Shown: positions 37,913 through 47,807 of the stretch, in pieces
How the letters are laid out: each line of letters starts with the position of its first letter
How positions within the stretch are numbered: the stretch's first letter is position 1
Origin: Prochlorococcus marinus str. MIT 9313
Lineage (GTDB): Bacteria; Cyanobacteriota; Cyanobacteriia; PCC-6307; Cyanobiaceae
NCBI RefSeq assembly: GCF_000011485.1
Contig: NC_005071.1
Span: 1,987,347-2,051,346 of the forward strand
Reading direction: 5' to 3'
Length of the DNA stretch: 64,000 nucleotides
Notes under the pieces: generated by a model
The model's input: only the letters and a program-made list of their open reading frames with translations
What the model was told of the DNA's origin: nothing
Databases searched by the model: none
Translations under genes and position numbers: made by a program

Positions 37913-39154
37913 ATGCACCGCAACCGCCTGATCCGGTTCGCACATGAAACAAGGCCGGTTGATGCTCTTTTCGCCGCCAGTCTTTTTCTCGGACTTGAAC
38001 GAAGTCACCACGCATGGACGCTGGGCCTGCTGACCGCCTGGATCGGCCTTCGATGCTGCATACAAATATTTCATGATCGGAATCAAAGGAATTGGCGACA
38101 ACAGAACCTCTTTCAGATTGTGATCTCGAGCCTTGTTTTTTTTCAGGCAAGAACAATCATCCGGCTTGACGACCATCCAGGTGCTTCCTTTTACATCTTG
38201 ATCGTCGCCGCTCTTAGCGTCGGAGCTACTTATCTCATTGACGACTGGACACGCCTTCTGCGCTGGATCAGCTGCTCGGCCTTATTTATCAATACAAAAT
38301 TGATCTGGATTGCTTCTTCGGGATACCCAGCTGGAAGTAGCGACAATTGGCTTACCGCAGTCAATAATCAAATTTTCGAACTAGGATTTGGAAGAGTAAA
38401 TGCATTGGCATCCGTTATTGCACTCACCACAATTCTCTGTTTTTACGGTTTAAGGAGAGATCGTCAGCCAATCGCAAAGGTAATTCATACCCTGGGGTGC
38501 ATCAGCGGTTATGGACTTTGCCTACAGACAGGCTCACGCATGGCAGCTGGAGTGCCCCTAATCGCAGCCATGGCAGCATTCGCCATTTGCATCAAGGATT
38601 ACATTCCAAATCGCTCAGCTCGACGCATACAAACATGGATTACTTCAGCCACGGCTGGGTTGATCGCCGCCGCTATTTGGGCCACTGCAATTCAGCCTGA
38701 TATAGGAGTAGGAATGGCCAGCGAAAAACTCAGACTGAGCTTCTGGCAATGCTGGCTTCAAAATTCTATTTTTGCAGGGAATGGAAAGATCGTCCATGGC
38801 ATTGGATACAACCTGGAAAACATGGTTAATGCCTGCAACAATCAATCTGCAGACAGCGGCCTAATCCAATTAATCGGACAGCATGGTCTATTGGGTCTAC
38901 TTGCCATAGGACTATTACTAACTCTTTTAATCCGCAGTCTTTTGAGTCAACGCACGGAGGACAGGAAGTCGATCACACACCCATGCCGACTGCACTGCTC
39001 CTGGTCCGAGGCAGGGATGGGAAGCCTGTTGACAGTCTTACTCTGCAATTTGACAACGCCCGCTTATCTAGGAAGCTTTGTAGGAGCCGCACTGACCGGC
39101 CTTGCACTTTCAATGAGCCTGGTCCGAACCGATTCCGAAACAACTGTTAAATAG
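37913..39154 (+). CDS. Polytopic membrane protein, O-antigen ligase/polymerase-like
   Basis: A 413-residue protein with roughly 10-11 hydrophobic segments. A periplasmic-type loop near residues 260-320 carries the polar run SFWQCWLQNSIFAGNGK and NNQSADSGLIQLIGQHGLLG. The sequence 'H-G-L-L-G' after such a loop is typical of Wzy/WaaL-type O-antigen polymerases and ligases. It would polymerise or attach glycan chains at the outer face of the inner membrane. It is two bases upstream of the next membrane protein and is AT-richer than housekeeping genes. Confidence 0.65.
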   Translation: MHRNRLIRFAHETRPVDALFAASLFLGLERSHHAWTLGLLTAWIGLRCCIQIFHDRNQRNWRQQNLFQIVISSLVFFQARTIIRLDDHPGASFYILIVAALSVGATYLIDDWTRLLRWISCSALFINTKLIWIASSGYPAGSSDNWLTAVNNQIFELGFGRVNALASVIALTTILCFYGLRRDRQPIAKVIHTLGCISGYGLCLQTGSRMAAGVPLIAAMAAFAICIKDYIPNRSARRIQTWITSATAGLIAAAIWATAIQPDIGVGMASEKLRLSFWQCWLQNSIFAGNGKIVHGIGYNLENMVNACNNQSADSGLIQLIGQHGLLGLLAIGLLLTLLIRSLLSQRTEDRKSITHPCRLHCSWSEAGMGSLLTVLLCNLTTPAYLGSFVGAALTGLALSMSLVRTDSETTVK

Positions 39155-39156
39155 AA

Positions 39157-40959
39157 ATGTCAAAGTCAAAACATCCATTAATTGTCTGGATGGCAAGCTT
39201 TTTTGCTGCCCTGCTGACCCTTGCATTTGTCGCTCACCAATGGGTCGAAGCAAATCGCGACCTCTGGCCCAATCCACGATCAGAGGAAGGGCTAGCCATA
39301 ACCTTGAATTACAACATAGTCAGTCATGCTCTTTTCTTATTGGCTCTGGCAGCAATACTGGCCTGGCTGCTGAATCAAACACGTCAGAAAGCATCCAGAG
39401 ATCCGCATTCGTCGCGAGGCAAACCACTCAAGAGGCAAAGAGCATGGAAAGCAGTATCTCAGCACCCATTTGCCACGGTGATTTTCACCGCTTGCGCCAT
39501 TTTCATGGTGAGCGAAGCCAGCTGGTTTTATAAAGAAATCATCGGCTGGTTTGACGATATCCAGGCAGGCTACCTGCTTGATAATTTCTCGTTACGAATG
39601 AATCTATTTCGAGAAACTATGTCTCGAAACGATTTTCGCTTTTACCCCTTGGCCTTCCAGGACCTACAAATTCTCAGTTGGTTAACACCATATCCAAAGA
39701 TCTGGATGATTTTCAATGTAGCACAAATGATCGCCACAGTAATACTTGGTGCCAAAATTGCTGATCTCACCGTGAAGCATAAACAAGGGCGCGAAGCAAT
39801 CGCGATGTTTGCAATTTTATTTATATTCATAGCCCCAAGTGCCTACAGTTATTTTCAATTTATTTACAGCGAGCGTATTGTGACTCTTTTATTTGCTGGC
39901 CACCTATATGCCTACATAAATTATAAACTTAAAAAGCAAATTCTATCACGAAATGCCGCGATCGCCTGCGCCTTAATTGGAATTTTCTTCAAAGACACCG
40001 CAATACTTTTATTTCTTTCACCTGCAGCAGTAACGCTTGCGCTGGGCAATATAGGCCTAGTAACAAACATGCCTAAGCCCAGCGAAACTTCATTTAAAGG
40101 TTGGATTTCAGCGTACAAAGCAGAACTAGCAATTATGAGCCTGGCTCTATTCTTTATAATATGCTTTGCATACTTAAGCTACCTGCCTAGCTTATATGTA
40201 GGCGGAGATCGCTACGACGCTGAACTAAAATTTGTACGTTTTGTGCCAGATTTACGCCTCTTCATTCTTTCCATCTATACAGCGATTAGGTCTTTTCAAA
40301 TTCTCAAGAAAAAGGAGACTCCAAATCCAGTCGACGGCGCAAATTTCGGAGCACTTGCATATGTATTCGCTCTTTATTACTTTGTTGGATACCGCTCCAG
40401 CAACTATATGGCACTGCCAATGCATTTTGTTGCTGTCATCGACATCCTCATTGCATGGCAATCCTGCATCAAGCCATGGTTAGAGAAAAGAATTGGTCCT
40501 AACAAAACAAGTTTTGCAGGAACATTTTTAAGTGTTGCAATTATTTACGGTGAGCATATGTTTCCAAACACTTTTTATCACCGCATCAAAGATATGACCA
40601 TGACACAGCGCTCATGGGCAGCAACATACAAAAAATCTGATGAAATCTTGCGCGCCGCACGCGAAACAGGCCAACCAGTGAACGTTATTTTCTCCAAATC
40701 ATGGTTCCGGCGATTCAGTCACTTAAAACAATTGAAATATGATCGACTTATTTACCTCAACGAAGATACAAAAGAATATTTAATCGTTGACGGAGTTGGC
40801 AAGGGTGGCTTCCATCAACCACAAATAGGTGATTTTTTCTTAGACCTTGATACTGGTCGCCACCGGATAAAAGAATTTGGCATCAATATTGACGGATTTG
40901 TGCCCATTTACGAATACGCAGAAAATCTCAAGAACGGCAGAATTTATATAAAGCGCTAA
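39157..40959 (+). CDS. Large polytopic membrane protein of unknown function
   Basis: A 600-residue protein with 10 or more hydrophobic segments, concentrated in residues 12-120 and 200-470, and a soluble C-terminal domain of about 110 residues (PVNVIFSKSWFRRFSHL, GDFFLDLDTGRHRIKEFG). I do not recognise the family; a lipid-linked GT-C glycosyltransferase would fit the shape and position. It starts two bases after the ligase-like gene, so the two form an operon. The gene is visibly AT-rich compared with uvrD, which suggests acquisition. The C-terminal domain has a decayed second copy at 34115-34523. Confidence 0.7.
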   Translation: MSKSKHPLIVWMASFFAALLTLAFVAHQWVEANRDLWPNPRSEEGLAITLNYNIVSHALFLLALAAILAWLLNQTRQKASRDPHSSRGKPLKRQRAWKAVSQHPFATVIFTACAIFMVSEASWFYKEIIGWFDDIQAGYLLDNFSLRMNLFRETMSRNDFRFYPLAFQDLQILSWLTPYPKIWMIFNVAQMIATVILGAKIADLTVKHKQGREAIAMFAILFIFIAPSAYSYFQFIYSERIVTLLFAGHLYAYINYKLKKQILSRNAAIACALIGIFFKDTAILLFLSPAAVTLALGNIGLVTNMPKPSETSFKGWISAYKAELAIMSLALFFIICFAYLSYLPSLYVGGDRYDAELKFVRFVPDLRLFILSIYTAIRSFQILKKKETPNPVDGANFGALAYVFALYYFVGYRSSNYMALPMHFVAVIDILIAWQSCIKPWLEKRIGPNKTSFAGTFLSVAIIYGEHMFPNTFYHRIKDMTMTQRSWAATYKKSDEILRAARETGQPVNVIFSKSWFRRFSHLKQLKYDRLIYLNEDTKEYLIVDGVGKGGFHQPQIGDFFLDLDTGRHRIKEFGINIDGFVPIYEYAENLKNGRIYIKR

Positions 40960-41599
40960 AAGGTTGATTTAAATCACTTGCTTCATGTTCAATCATAGAT
41001 TGGCTTTAAAAAGTGCACTTAGCATCAACAACTTATTCATAAACAATTTACTTGCACCTTGATCTTTTGTATTTTTTCATGCAATCCCTACAGCAAATAG
41101 AATCGACAGGCTTTCTTCGTTATTATTTCCCCACTTATATCCCAGCATGCAACGATCCAGACATAGCCAAAAAGCCAAAGCCAACGTAACTGAGCAATTC
41201 GACTCGAAAGACGTCAACAACCATTACTTGTCTCCTAAAAAGCAAAAATAATGATTTGATAATTGACAGTACGCTACATCCTCATATGCTTAAACTAGAA
41301 AAGAAAGCATTTCTAACTAGACCAAAAAATACTAGCCAGCAAAGCCTTGCATGACAATTTCACAATGAAACGAAGGAGTTTTAATTGCCTTCAATACTTG
41401 AAAAAACTTGGTGCATTAAAACCCATTCGCAAACTTTATTGCACCAGGGGGCAATCAAAACAACTTCAAATCCAAAAATGGCAATGCCATATCACTTCAA
41501 ACAAAAGCAAAATAGGAAAACTTCGGGGCTTTTCTTAATTGACTCAATGCAAAAAACTAAAGCAGCTAAAGAGCAGATTCGAAGCATTCAGCAACGTTA
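40960..41599. other. AT-rich intergenic region after the membrane-protein operon
   Basis: About 640 bases with many runs of A and T. One small frame (ATG 41365, or TTG 41347, to 41538) would give a basic protein of about 57 residues starting MKRRSFNCLQYLKKLGALKP. It has no recognisable family and no clear ribosome binding site. The rest holds nothing I can identify; it separates convergent transcription units. Confidence 0.5.
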
Positions 41600-42868
41600 C
41601 TAACCTGGCTTTTCCAAACACAGTATGTCACTCCAGATAGGATCGAGAGTATCCCATGAATAGGCGTCCATAAACTCAGCAGCCGCGTCACCTAACCGAC
41701 AGCGCAAAGCTGGATTCTCCGCCATGGCTTGCATGGCCTCTGCCAATAAAGTGACTTTCTCGGTAGGAACAACCCAACCGCTTTTGCCATGTACCACCAC
41801 CTCCAAAGGACCAGGTGATGCATCGCTGACGATCACCGCAAGACCACTTCCCATCGCTTCAAGCAGTGAGTTGGGCATACCCTCAAAACGAGAAGAGAGC
41901 ACGAAGACTGCATCTCTGTGATACAGAACTTGAGGATTTCGCTGAAACCCCATGAATCGCACTTGACCTCTTGGCAGTAGCGAAGAAGCCAGTGTCTCAA
42001 GCGAGGCTCGCTCTGGACCATCTCCAGCAATCAGCAATGGCCACATCTCTCGAAGTGGTTCTGGCAGTTGGGCATAGGCCTGAATCAAAAGATCAATGCC
42101 TTTCTGAGGCACCAGGCGGCAAACTGCCAAAAAACAAGTGCCCGACGCTGGCTCATCCGAATGATTGCCCGGATGAGAATCCACAACCAAAGGATTCGGC
42201 AACAAGCGCATGTCATCAGCCATCGCTGGATGGCAGTGCTGGAGCCCCTCAAGCACCCCAATCGTATTGGCTGTAATGACATCCGCTCTCTGCCACAACC
42301 AAGACCGAAGCCTTAGCCATGGGAACGACTGCTTCTGGAGACGCGGATCATTGCGTTCCGATACCACAAGATGACCGGGCAATGCCCACATAGCCTGGCA
42401 GCAGAGCAAGTTAGTGCGAGTGAGCAAAGACAGCACGCGGGCAGGCTTTCCCGCGTACAGGAGATCTCTCAACAATGTCGCCTGAACGCCCGAAGCGCTG
42501 GACACCAACCACTGCACAAACAAAGGCGCCTGGCCTGGAACCAACCTCTTCAGGACTTTCCATCCGATCACGAGGCTGATCCAAGCCAGAGATCGTCGAC
42601 CCCAGGTGCATGAGAACCGCCAGATGCGCGCTATGGGAGCGCGATTGCTCGTGGTTTCTGCAACTGCAGGCCCAAGATCGACCCAACGCAAGCCCTCCGG
42701 AACAGCATGCGACAAGGGTTTATCAGGCAACAGAGTGACAAGCGTCACCTGGCGTCCTTGCACCAGAAAATGCTCCGCTGCCATCAACGCCACTTTCTGG
42801 GCTCCACCTGGCCCCAGATGGGGCAAGACGATCACAAGATCGCTACCAGCAGGCAAGGCCGCCGTCAT
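41600..42868 (-). CDS. Glycosyltransferase family 4
   Basis: A 422-residue GT-B transferase. The donor-fold start LVIVLPHLGPGGAQKVALMA has the glycine-rich acceptor loop; the C-terminal half shows CFLAVCRLVPQKGIDLLIQA, LIAGDGPERASLETLA, and the nucleotide-sugar motif SRFEGMPNSLLEAMGSGLAV (E-x7-E). ATG 42868 overlaps the stop of the gene upstream as TGATG, so the two are coupled; an ATG 21 bases earlier would overlap more. The donor and acceptor are unknown. It belongs to the surface-glycan set. Confidence 0.85.
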   Translation of the reverse strand: MTAALPAGSDLVIVLPHLGPGGAQKVALMAAEHFLVQGRQVTLVTLLPDKPLSHAVPEGLRWVDLGPAVAETTSNRAPIARIWRFSCTWGRRSLAWISLVIGWKVLKRLVPGQAPLFVQWLVSSASGVQATLLRDLLYAGKPARVLSLLTRTNLLCCQAMWALPGHLVVSERNDPRLQKQSFPWLRLRSWLWQRADVITANTIGVLEGLQHCHPAMADDMRLLPNPLVVDSHPGNHSDEPASGTCFLAVCRLVPQKGIDLLIQAYAQLPEPLREMWPLLIAGDGPERASLETLASSLLPRGQVRFMGFQRNPQVLYHRDAVFVLSSRFEGMPNSLLEAMGSGLAVIVSDASPGPLEVVVHGKSGWVVPTEKVTLLAEAMQAMAENPALRCRLGDAAAEFMDAYSWDTLDPIWSDILCLEKPG

Positions 42869-43887
42869 CAGTTCATTGATGCGTGGCACTGCTGAAGACG
42901 CTTTGCCAAGAGTGCATTCAATTCCTTGAAAGAAGAATGATTCAGCAACTGGGATGTGCGCCGAATGCCCATGTCACGCGTGACAACATCCGTACTACGT
43001 AGTTGCTGCAAAGACTCTTGCAAGTTCACCATTAAACCGAGGTGATTTTCCTGAGTTTTAGAGAAGCTATCCCCGGACTGACTGAGACAATCACGACGAA
43101 CAGCCTCCTCAACGACACGGAGCTCCGTTTGCGTCCGTTCCATGGCATCAGGAACATTGGAAGCAGGGATTAAGGCGCCAATTGCCAAACAACGCGACAG
43201 ATTGCTTGACATGCGCAGACAAGCATCGGCATTGAGCTGCGGATAACGCAACTTCGAAGCCACCTCCATCACCTCAGACCAGACCCAGGCGAGAGCCTGA
43301 TCATTCCCCACTAACACAGCAAGATGATAAAAGCAGGTACACAGGGAAATTAAAAGTTTGGCCTGATTGCGCCGATTCGATGCTGTGCATCCATACACAG
43401 CGTCATCAGCAGCGAGCTGGTTGACAAGAGGATGAATAGACAGAAGTAATGATGATGCTTTCGCTGTATCACTCAGCTTGATCACCAAATAGCTCTGAGC
43501 AATCAGCGAGTAGCAACGATGGCTCGGCAACAAGTCGTGCAGTGTGGACAAACCCTCCAAAGCCAAAAGCCGATCCTGTGCATCTTGCGGACGCGATCCC
43601 GTTCGAAAGAGCAGACGCTCAACGGCGCGATAATCGCCATCTTGCAAGCGAGGAACCAACAAAGAAAATGCCTGATCGAGTTGTCCCGCTCGAAAGGCCA
43701 GCGTGCACTGCATGGATTGCACATCAGCATCCCCAGGGCGACGACAGGCCGCTAGATGGGCCACGACTGCTGCTCGCCGATAAAAATGCAACTTGAGACT
43801 GGCTTCAAACAGTCGATAAAAACCAGATCGAGGACACAACCAGCCTGAGCTCAGGCGACAGACCCAAAAGCGTGCTTCATATCTCAA
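42868..43887 (-). CDS. Hypothetical protein, helical (TPR-like)
   Basis: A 339-residue protein of unknown function with no signal peptide or membrane segment. It is strongly alpha-helical, with repeated Leu/Ala heptads and blocks such as LYRRAAVVAHLAACRRPGD-like helices near residues 30-55, resembling degenerate TPR pairs. The first usable start is a TTG at 43887; the real start could be an unusual codon further up, towards the stop of the ATP-grasp gene at 43920. It is coupled to the family 4 glycosyltransferase downstream (TGATG), so a role in the same glycan path is likely. Confidence 0.6.
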   Translation of the reverse strand: MRYEARFWVCRLSSGWLCPRSGFYRLFEASLKLHFYRRAAVVAHLAACRRPGDADVQSMQCTLAFRAGQLDQAFSLLVPRLQDGDYRAVERLLFRTGSRPQDAQDRLLALEGLSTLHDLLPSHRCYSLIAQSYLVIKLSDTAKASSLLLSIHPLVNQLAADDAVYGCTASNRRNQAKLLISLCTCFYHLAVLVGNDQALAWVWSEVMEVASKLRYPQLNADACLRMSSNLSRCLAIGALIPASNVPDAMERTQTELRVVEEAVRRDCLSQSGDSFSKTQENHLGLMVNLQESLQQLRSTDVVTRDMGIRRTSQLLNHSSFKELNALLAKRLQQCHASMN

Positions 43888-43919
43888 GCGCTGAGTACGC
43901 CTTTTGAGGCCATGAATGA

Positions 43920-44906
43920 TTACAGCTTTATCTCCTTGCCGATGGCGAGATCGAAAGCAAAGGGATCAACAGACTCACTTCCACTTCCAGGGAAAAAGGT
44001 GAATTCTCCAAACATCACACGAGACACCATCACTCCAGACATCACCTGCTTGACACTATAAAGATCCACACGCAAATAAGGAAATTCGCGAGAGAAAGCG
44101 GAAGCCATCTCCAGCATCTCATAAAAAGTGTCAGGTCGCTGAGGTATGACCTCAGGCTGAGGATAAACCCATTTCACAGGCTGAAGCTGCCATGAAGGAT
44201 GAAGTATTGCGATCGTTCGTTTACCAGAGCGCAATCCCTGATTGACCTGAATCATCAAACAGCGCCCACGACTCATGTGAAACTTATAATCAACCAGCTC
44301 CTCTCCATCCACAGGTTCAATCAGTTCCTCAATCAGAAGACGCCGCGGAACTGGCCAGTACGCCCATTCATGCTTGTAGACACCATAGGGGTATTGAAGC
44401 CATGCCCTTGATTGCACGCGCAACGCGTCAAGATCAAAGGCTTGACTCTGATCGACAAAGAGATTCGCGCCCGATCGATGGGTGGCCTTAATCAGAAAGC
44501 GTTGAGGAAGTTCATGCCAACGGATCTCTGAAACATCTTTCGTCACAGCCAAAGTGCGCGCAACATAGAGACGGAACCCATGCTGATGAGCCCACTCCAG
44601 CGCCAATTCTTTGGCAAAAATCTTATCAACAGCCCGAACAAAAATCCTTGGAGATCGCCTAATTTTGAGAACCGTGATCTTGTGGTGAAAGGTGCATGGA
44701 TGATGCAGACTTAGCTCATACCCAGTTCGTTCTCGAAACGCTCGGTGTAACTCTGGGTAGCCACAAAGACGCTCTTTGATCTGAAAGCAACGTCCGCGAA
44801 TTTCATAGACGGGTGGTGTTTCCCAAAGCCAAAGTCTGAATCGATTGAGTCGCTTCAGTGGCATAAGCCACTGTTCCCTCCAGGTCGTGATGTCATTCGC
44901 AGGCAT
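43920..44906 (-). CDS. TupA-like ATP-grasp protein
   Basis: A 328-residue protein of the TupA-like ATP-grasp family, found in polysaccharide loci, where it may ligate an amino acid or a similar group to a glycan. Visible blocks are FHHKITVLKIRRSPRIFVRA, VDKIFAKELALEWAHQHGFR, FLIKATHRSGANLFV (ATP lysines), LLIEELIEPVDGEELVDYKF with acidic metal ligands, and YLRVDLYSV with GEFTFFPGSG. ATG 44906 (MPANDITTW) was chosen because the frame above it lies in the broken glycosyltransferase and is compositionally odd. Confidence 0.8.
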   Translation of the reverse strand: MPANDITTWREQWLMPLKRLNRFRLWLWETPPVYEIRGRCFQIKERLCGYPELHRAFRERTGYELSLHHPCTFHHKITVLKIRRSPRIFVRAVDKIFAKELALEWAHQHGFRLYVARTLAVTKDVSEIRWHELPQRFLIKATHRSGANLFVDQSQAFDLDALRVQSRAWLQYPYGVYKHEWAYWPVPRRLLIEELIEPVDGEELVDYKFHMSRGRCLMIQVNQGLRSGKRTIAILHPSWQLQPVKWVYPQPEVIPQRPDTFYEMLEMASAFSREFPYLRVDLYSVKQVMSGVMVSRVMFGEFTFFPGSGSESVDPFAFDLAIGKEIKL

Positions 44907-44917
44907 CGGCACACTGG

Positions 44918-45579
44918 CTAAGACGCTTGTCGAACAGATCTCGGCAAGGGTCCCATTTTGCACTGCTGGCCCAGGCCAGCAAGGGACCAGAACAACAGCA
45001 GCATGGGAGCCAGCGGAACCTGCACATCCACAAGGTGATTCCAACCGCCCTCGATGACTCCGATCTTATGGTCGCCCTCCAGCCAATGAAAGCGATGCGG
45101 CTCTAAGCCTGTGGACGTATTCACGTAATCCACAGTGAGTTTGTTGCAACGACCACAGTTCAGCAGCATCAACGAACTCCAGTTCTTCTTCAGATAAGCG
45201 CTCTGCACCTCCCCGAGGAACTTCACGGTCTCCCCCGAAATGTTCATGCTGCACACGCATTGCGCCATAGCGGTCATCCCGCTGATCCCAAAGTGCCTTG
45301 ATATCGGCGCGGCACAACATGCCGCAATCCATAAAAAGCGCCCAGCCGTGATAGCCCATAAAGCGGGGAACGAGAAACCGTGTGAAGGAGAAGGCTGTGC
45401 TCTGCTTCGGGTCGCGCTCGCGTCGGTAGAGGCCCTTGAGCTTCCAGTTGAGGCGTCTCCAGCGGCGTGATCGCGAGGGGAACCGAACTGTGCTGATAGA
45501 GGCTGTCAATCAGCACATTTGTTGCAGCCCTCTCCCTCGAGTCATAGCCGATGAAAATCGGGATTGGAGCCGTCAACAT
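44918..45579 (-). pseudogene. Broken paralogue of the GT8-like glycosyltransferase at 33259-33972
   Basis: Three frames, read in order, match the intact copy. Frame A (ATG 45579): IPIFIGYDSRERAATNVLID and VPLAITPLETPQLEAQG. Frame B: YRRERDPKQSTAFSFTRFLV and FMDCGMLCRADIKALWDQRD. Frame C: SGETVKFLGEVQSAYLKKNW, SSLMLLNCGRCNKLTVDYVN and HRFHWLEGDHKIGVIEGGW. The frameshifts fall near 45435 and 45245. The metal motif is DCGM rather than DCDM, and one residue is missing in EGGWNH. The 3' end decays just before the ATP-grasp gene. Confidence 0.85.
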
Positions 45580-45656
45580 CCGCCTTCATCACGTGATGGA
45601 TTGAGATTAAGGCTGCTACTGCAAGAGCCCTAGGCTCCTAAACATCAAAGCTTTAA

Positions 45657-46511
<855 letters not shown>

Positions 46512-46678
46512 TTAAACAAACTGAAGATCAACTCTAAGTTGATTGCTGCCTACTGCTGACTGGAAGTCACCCATTGAGCATTCAAGGCAGCCACCCCAGG
46601 TGCCAAGACCAGGGTGATGATGCCGGTCCATCTCTGAGCGAATCAACAACAACTTGCGTTTCGGGGTATCCACACAGA

Positions 46679-47800
46679 TCAAAAGTGGGTAGTGGAACGA
46701 ATCTGCTGCTGCAGAAATCGTGTCAGATCCTGCAAATGATGCTCGAGCGTGAATGCAGCCAACACCCGCTCCCGGCCAGCCAGCCCGAACTGAGCGGCGA
46801 GATTGGGATCGGCCATCAGCCTTGTCATCGCTTCAGCCATCCCGTCCACATCGTTTTCCTCCACCAGCAGCCCAGTGCTGCCATCCAGCACCACATCAGG
46901 AATCCCCGCATGGAGTGTCGCCACCACCGGTAGACCACAGAGCTGAGCCTCCATCACCGAAACAGGATTGCCTTCACTATCGCCATCGGGAGCAATCTGG
47001 GAGTGCTGCACAAACACCCTCGCCTGACGCATCAATGCAGCCACCTCCGATTGTGTTTTAACGCCCAGGAAGCGAACCCGATCCTGCACCTGCAACGCCT
47101 GCACCAAACGACGAGCTTCCGCAAGCAACGGTCCCTCACCCACCATCCACAACTCACCTTGGGGTTGGCCCGCAAAAGCACGAATTGTTTGGAGAGGGCC
47201 TTTCTTGGCAACAAATCGCCCCACAGCAAGGAACACCGGCGCTGCGAGGGCCGGATCACCAACTGAGAACAAGGCTGGATTGGCGCCCGAGGGGCTGATC
47301 AAAATCGTCGACGGTGACGCTCCCAGCTGCTCCAACGTGGTGGCCATCGGCCTCGATTTGCACACCACACCAGAGGCAATGCTAACGAGCCGCCGATAGC
47401 GAGAACGCAAAACACCAAGGCGCCGATTTGCAGAAAGATCCGAGCCCCGGAAATGAACCACAAAAGGCACATCGACACGGGCAGCCGCCTGCATCACCCG
47501 CACCGCATGGAAGCCAAACTCGGCCAACACCACATCGGGTCGATGCCTGCGGATCAAGATCCACGCTACGAACGCTGCAGGAAGCTCGGCCAAACGAAGC
47601 CAACCCAAGCGAGTGAAGATTTTGCTGAGCAGCACTCCCAAGCCATAAGCAAACCTGCCTGGCTGATCCAAGGGGAATTCATCGCCGAAGTAAGCGCTGA
47701 CCTCAAACGGCAAGCCGGCCAGATTCGCACGAACAAACGTTTCCGAGGCAACCCGGCGGGTTGGCGCAAACACCAATAAGCGCTGGCGAGAATCAGTCAT
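46679..47800 (-). CDS. Glycosyltransferase family 4
   Basis: A 373-residue GT-B transferase: LLVFAPTRRVASETFVRANL at the start, VVHFRGSDLSANRRLGVLRS, a donor-domain entry FLAVGRFVAKKGPLQTIRAF, WMVGEGPLLAEARRLVQAL, and the donor motif DSEGNPVSVMEAQLCGLPVV (E-x7-E). It resembles colanic-acid WcaL/AmsK-type enzymes. ATG 47800 lies seven bases after the stop of the next glycosyltransferase gene. It is the last gene of a minus-strand glycan operon running from about 52 kb. Confidence 0.85.
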   Translation of the reverse strand: MTDSRQRLLVFAPTRRVASETFVRANLAGLPFEVSAYFGDEFPLDQPGRFAYGLGVLLSKIFTRLGWLRLAELPAAFVAWILIRRHRPDVVLAEFGFHAVRVMQAAARVDVPFVVHFRGSDLSANRRLGVLRSRYRRLVSIASGVVCKSRPMATTLEQLGASPSTILISPSGANPALFSVGDPALAAPVFLAVGRFVAKKGPLQTIRAFAGQPQGELWMVGEGPLLAEARRLVQALQVQDRVRFLGVKTQSEVAALMRQARVFVQHSQIAPDGDSEGNPVSVMEAQLCGLPVVATLHAGIPDVVLDGSTGLLVEENDVDGMAEAMTRLMADPNLAAQFGLAGRERVLAAFTLEHHLQDLTRFLQQQIRSTTHF

Positions 47801-47807
47801 GACGTCG

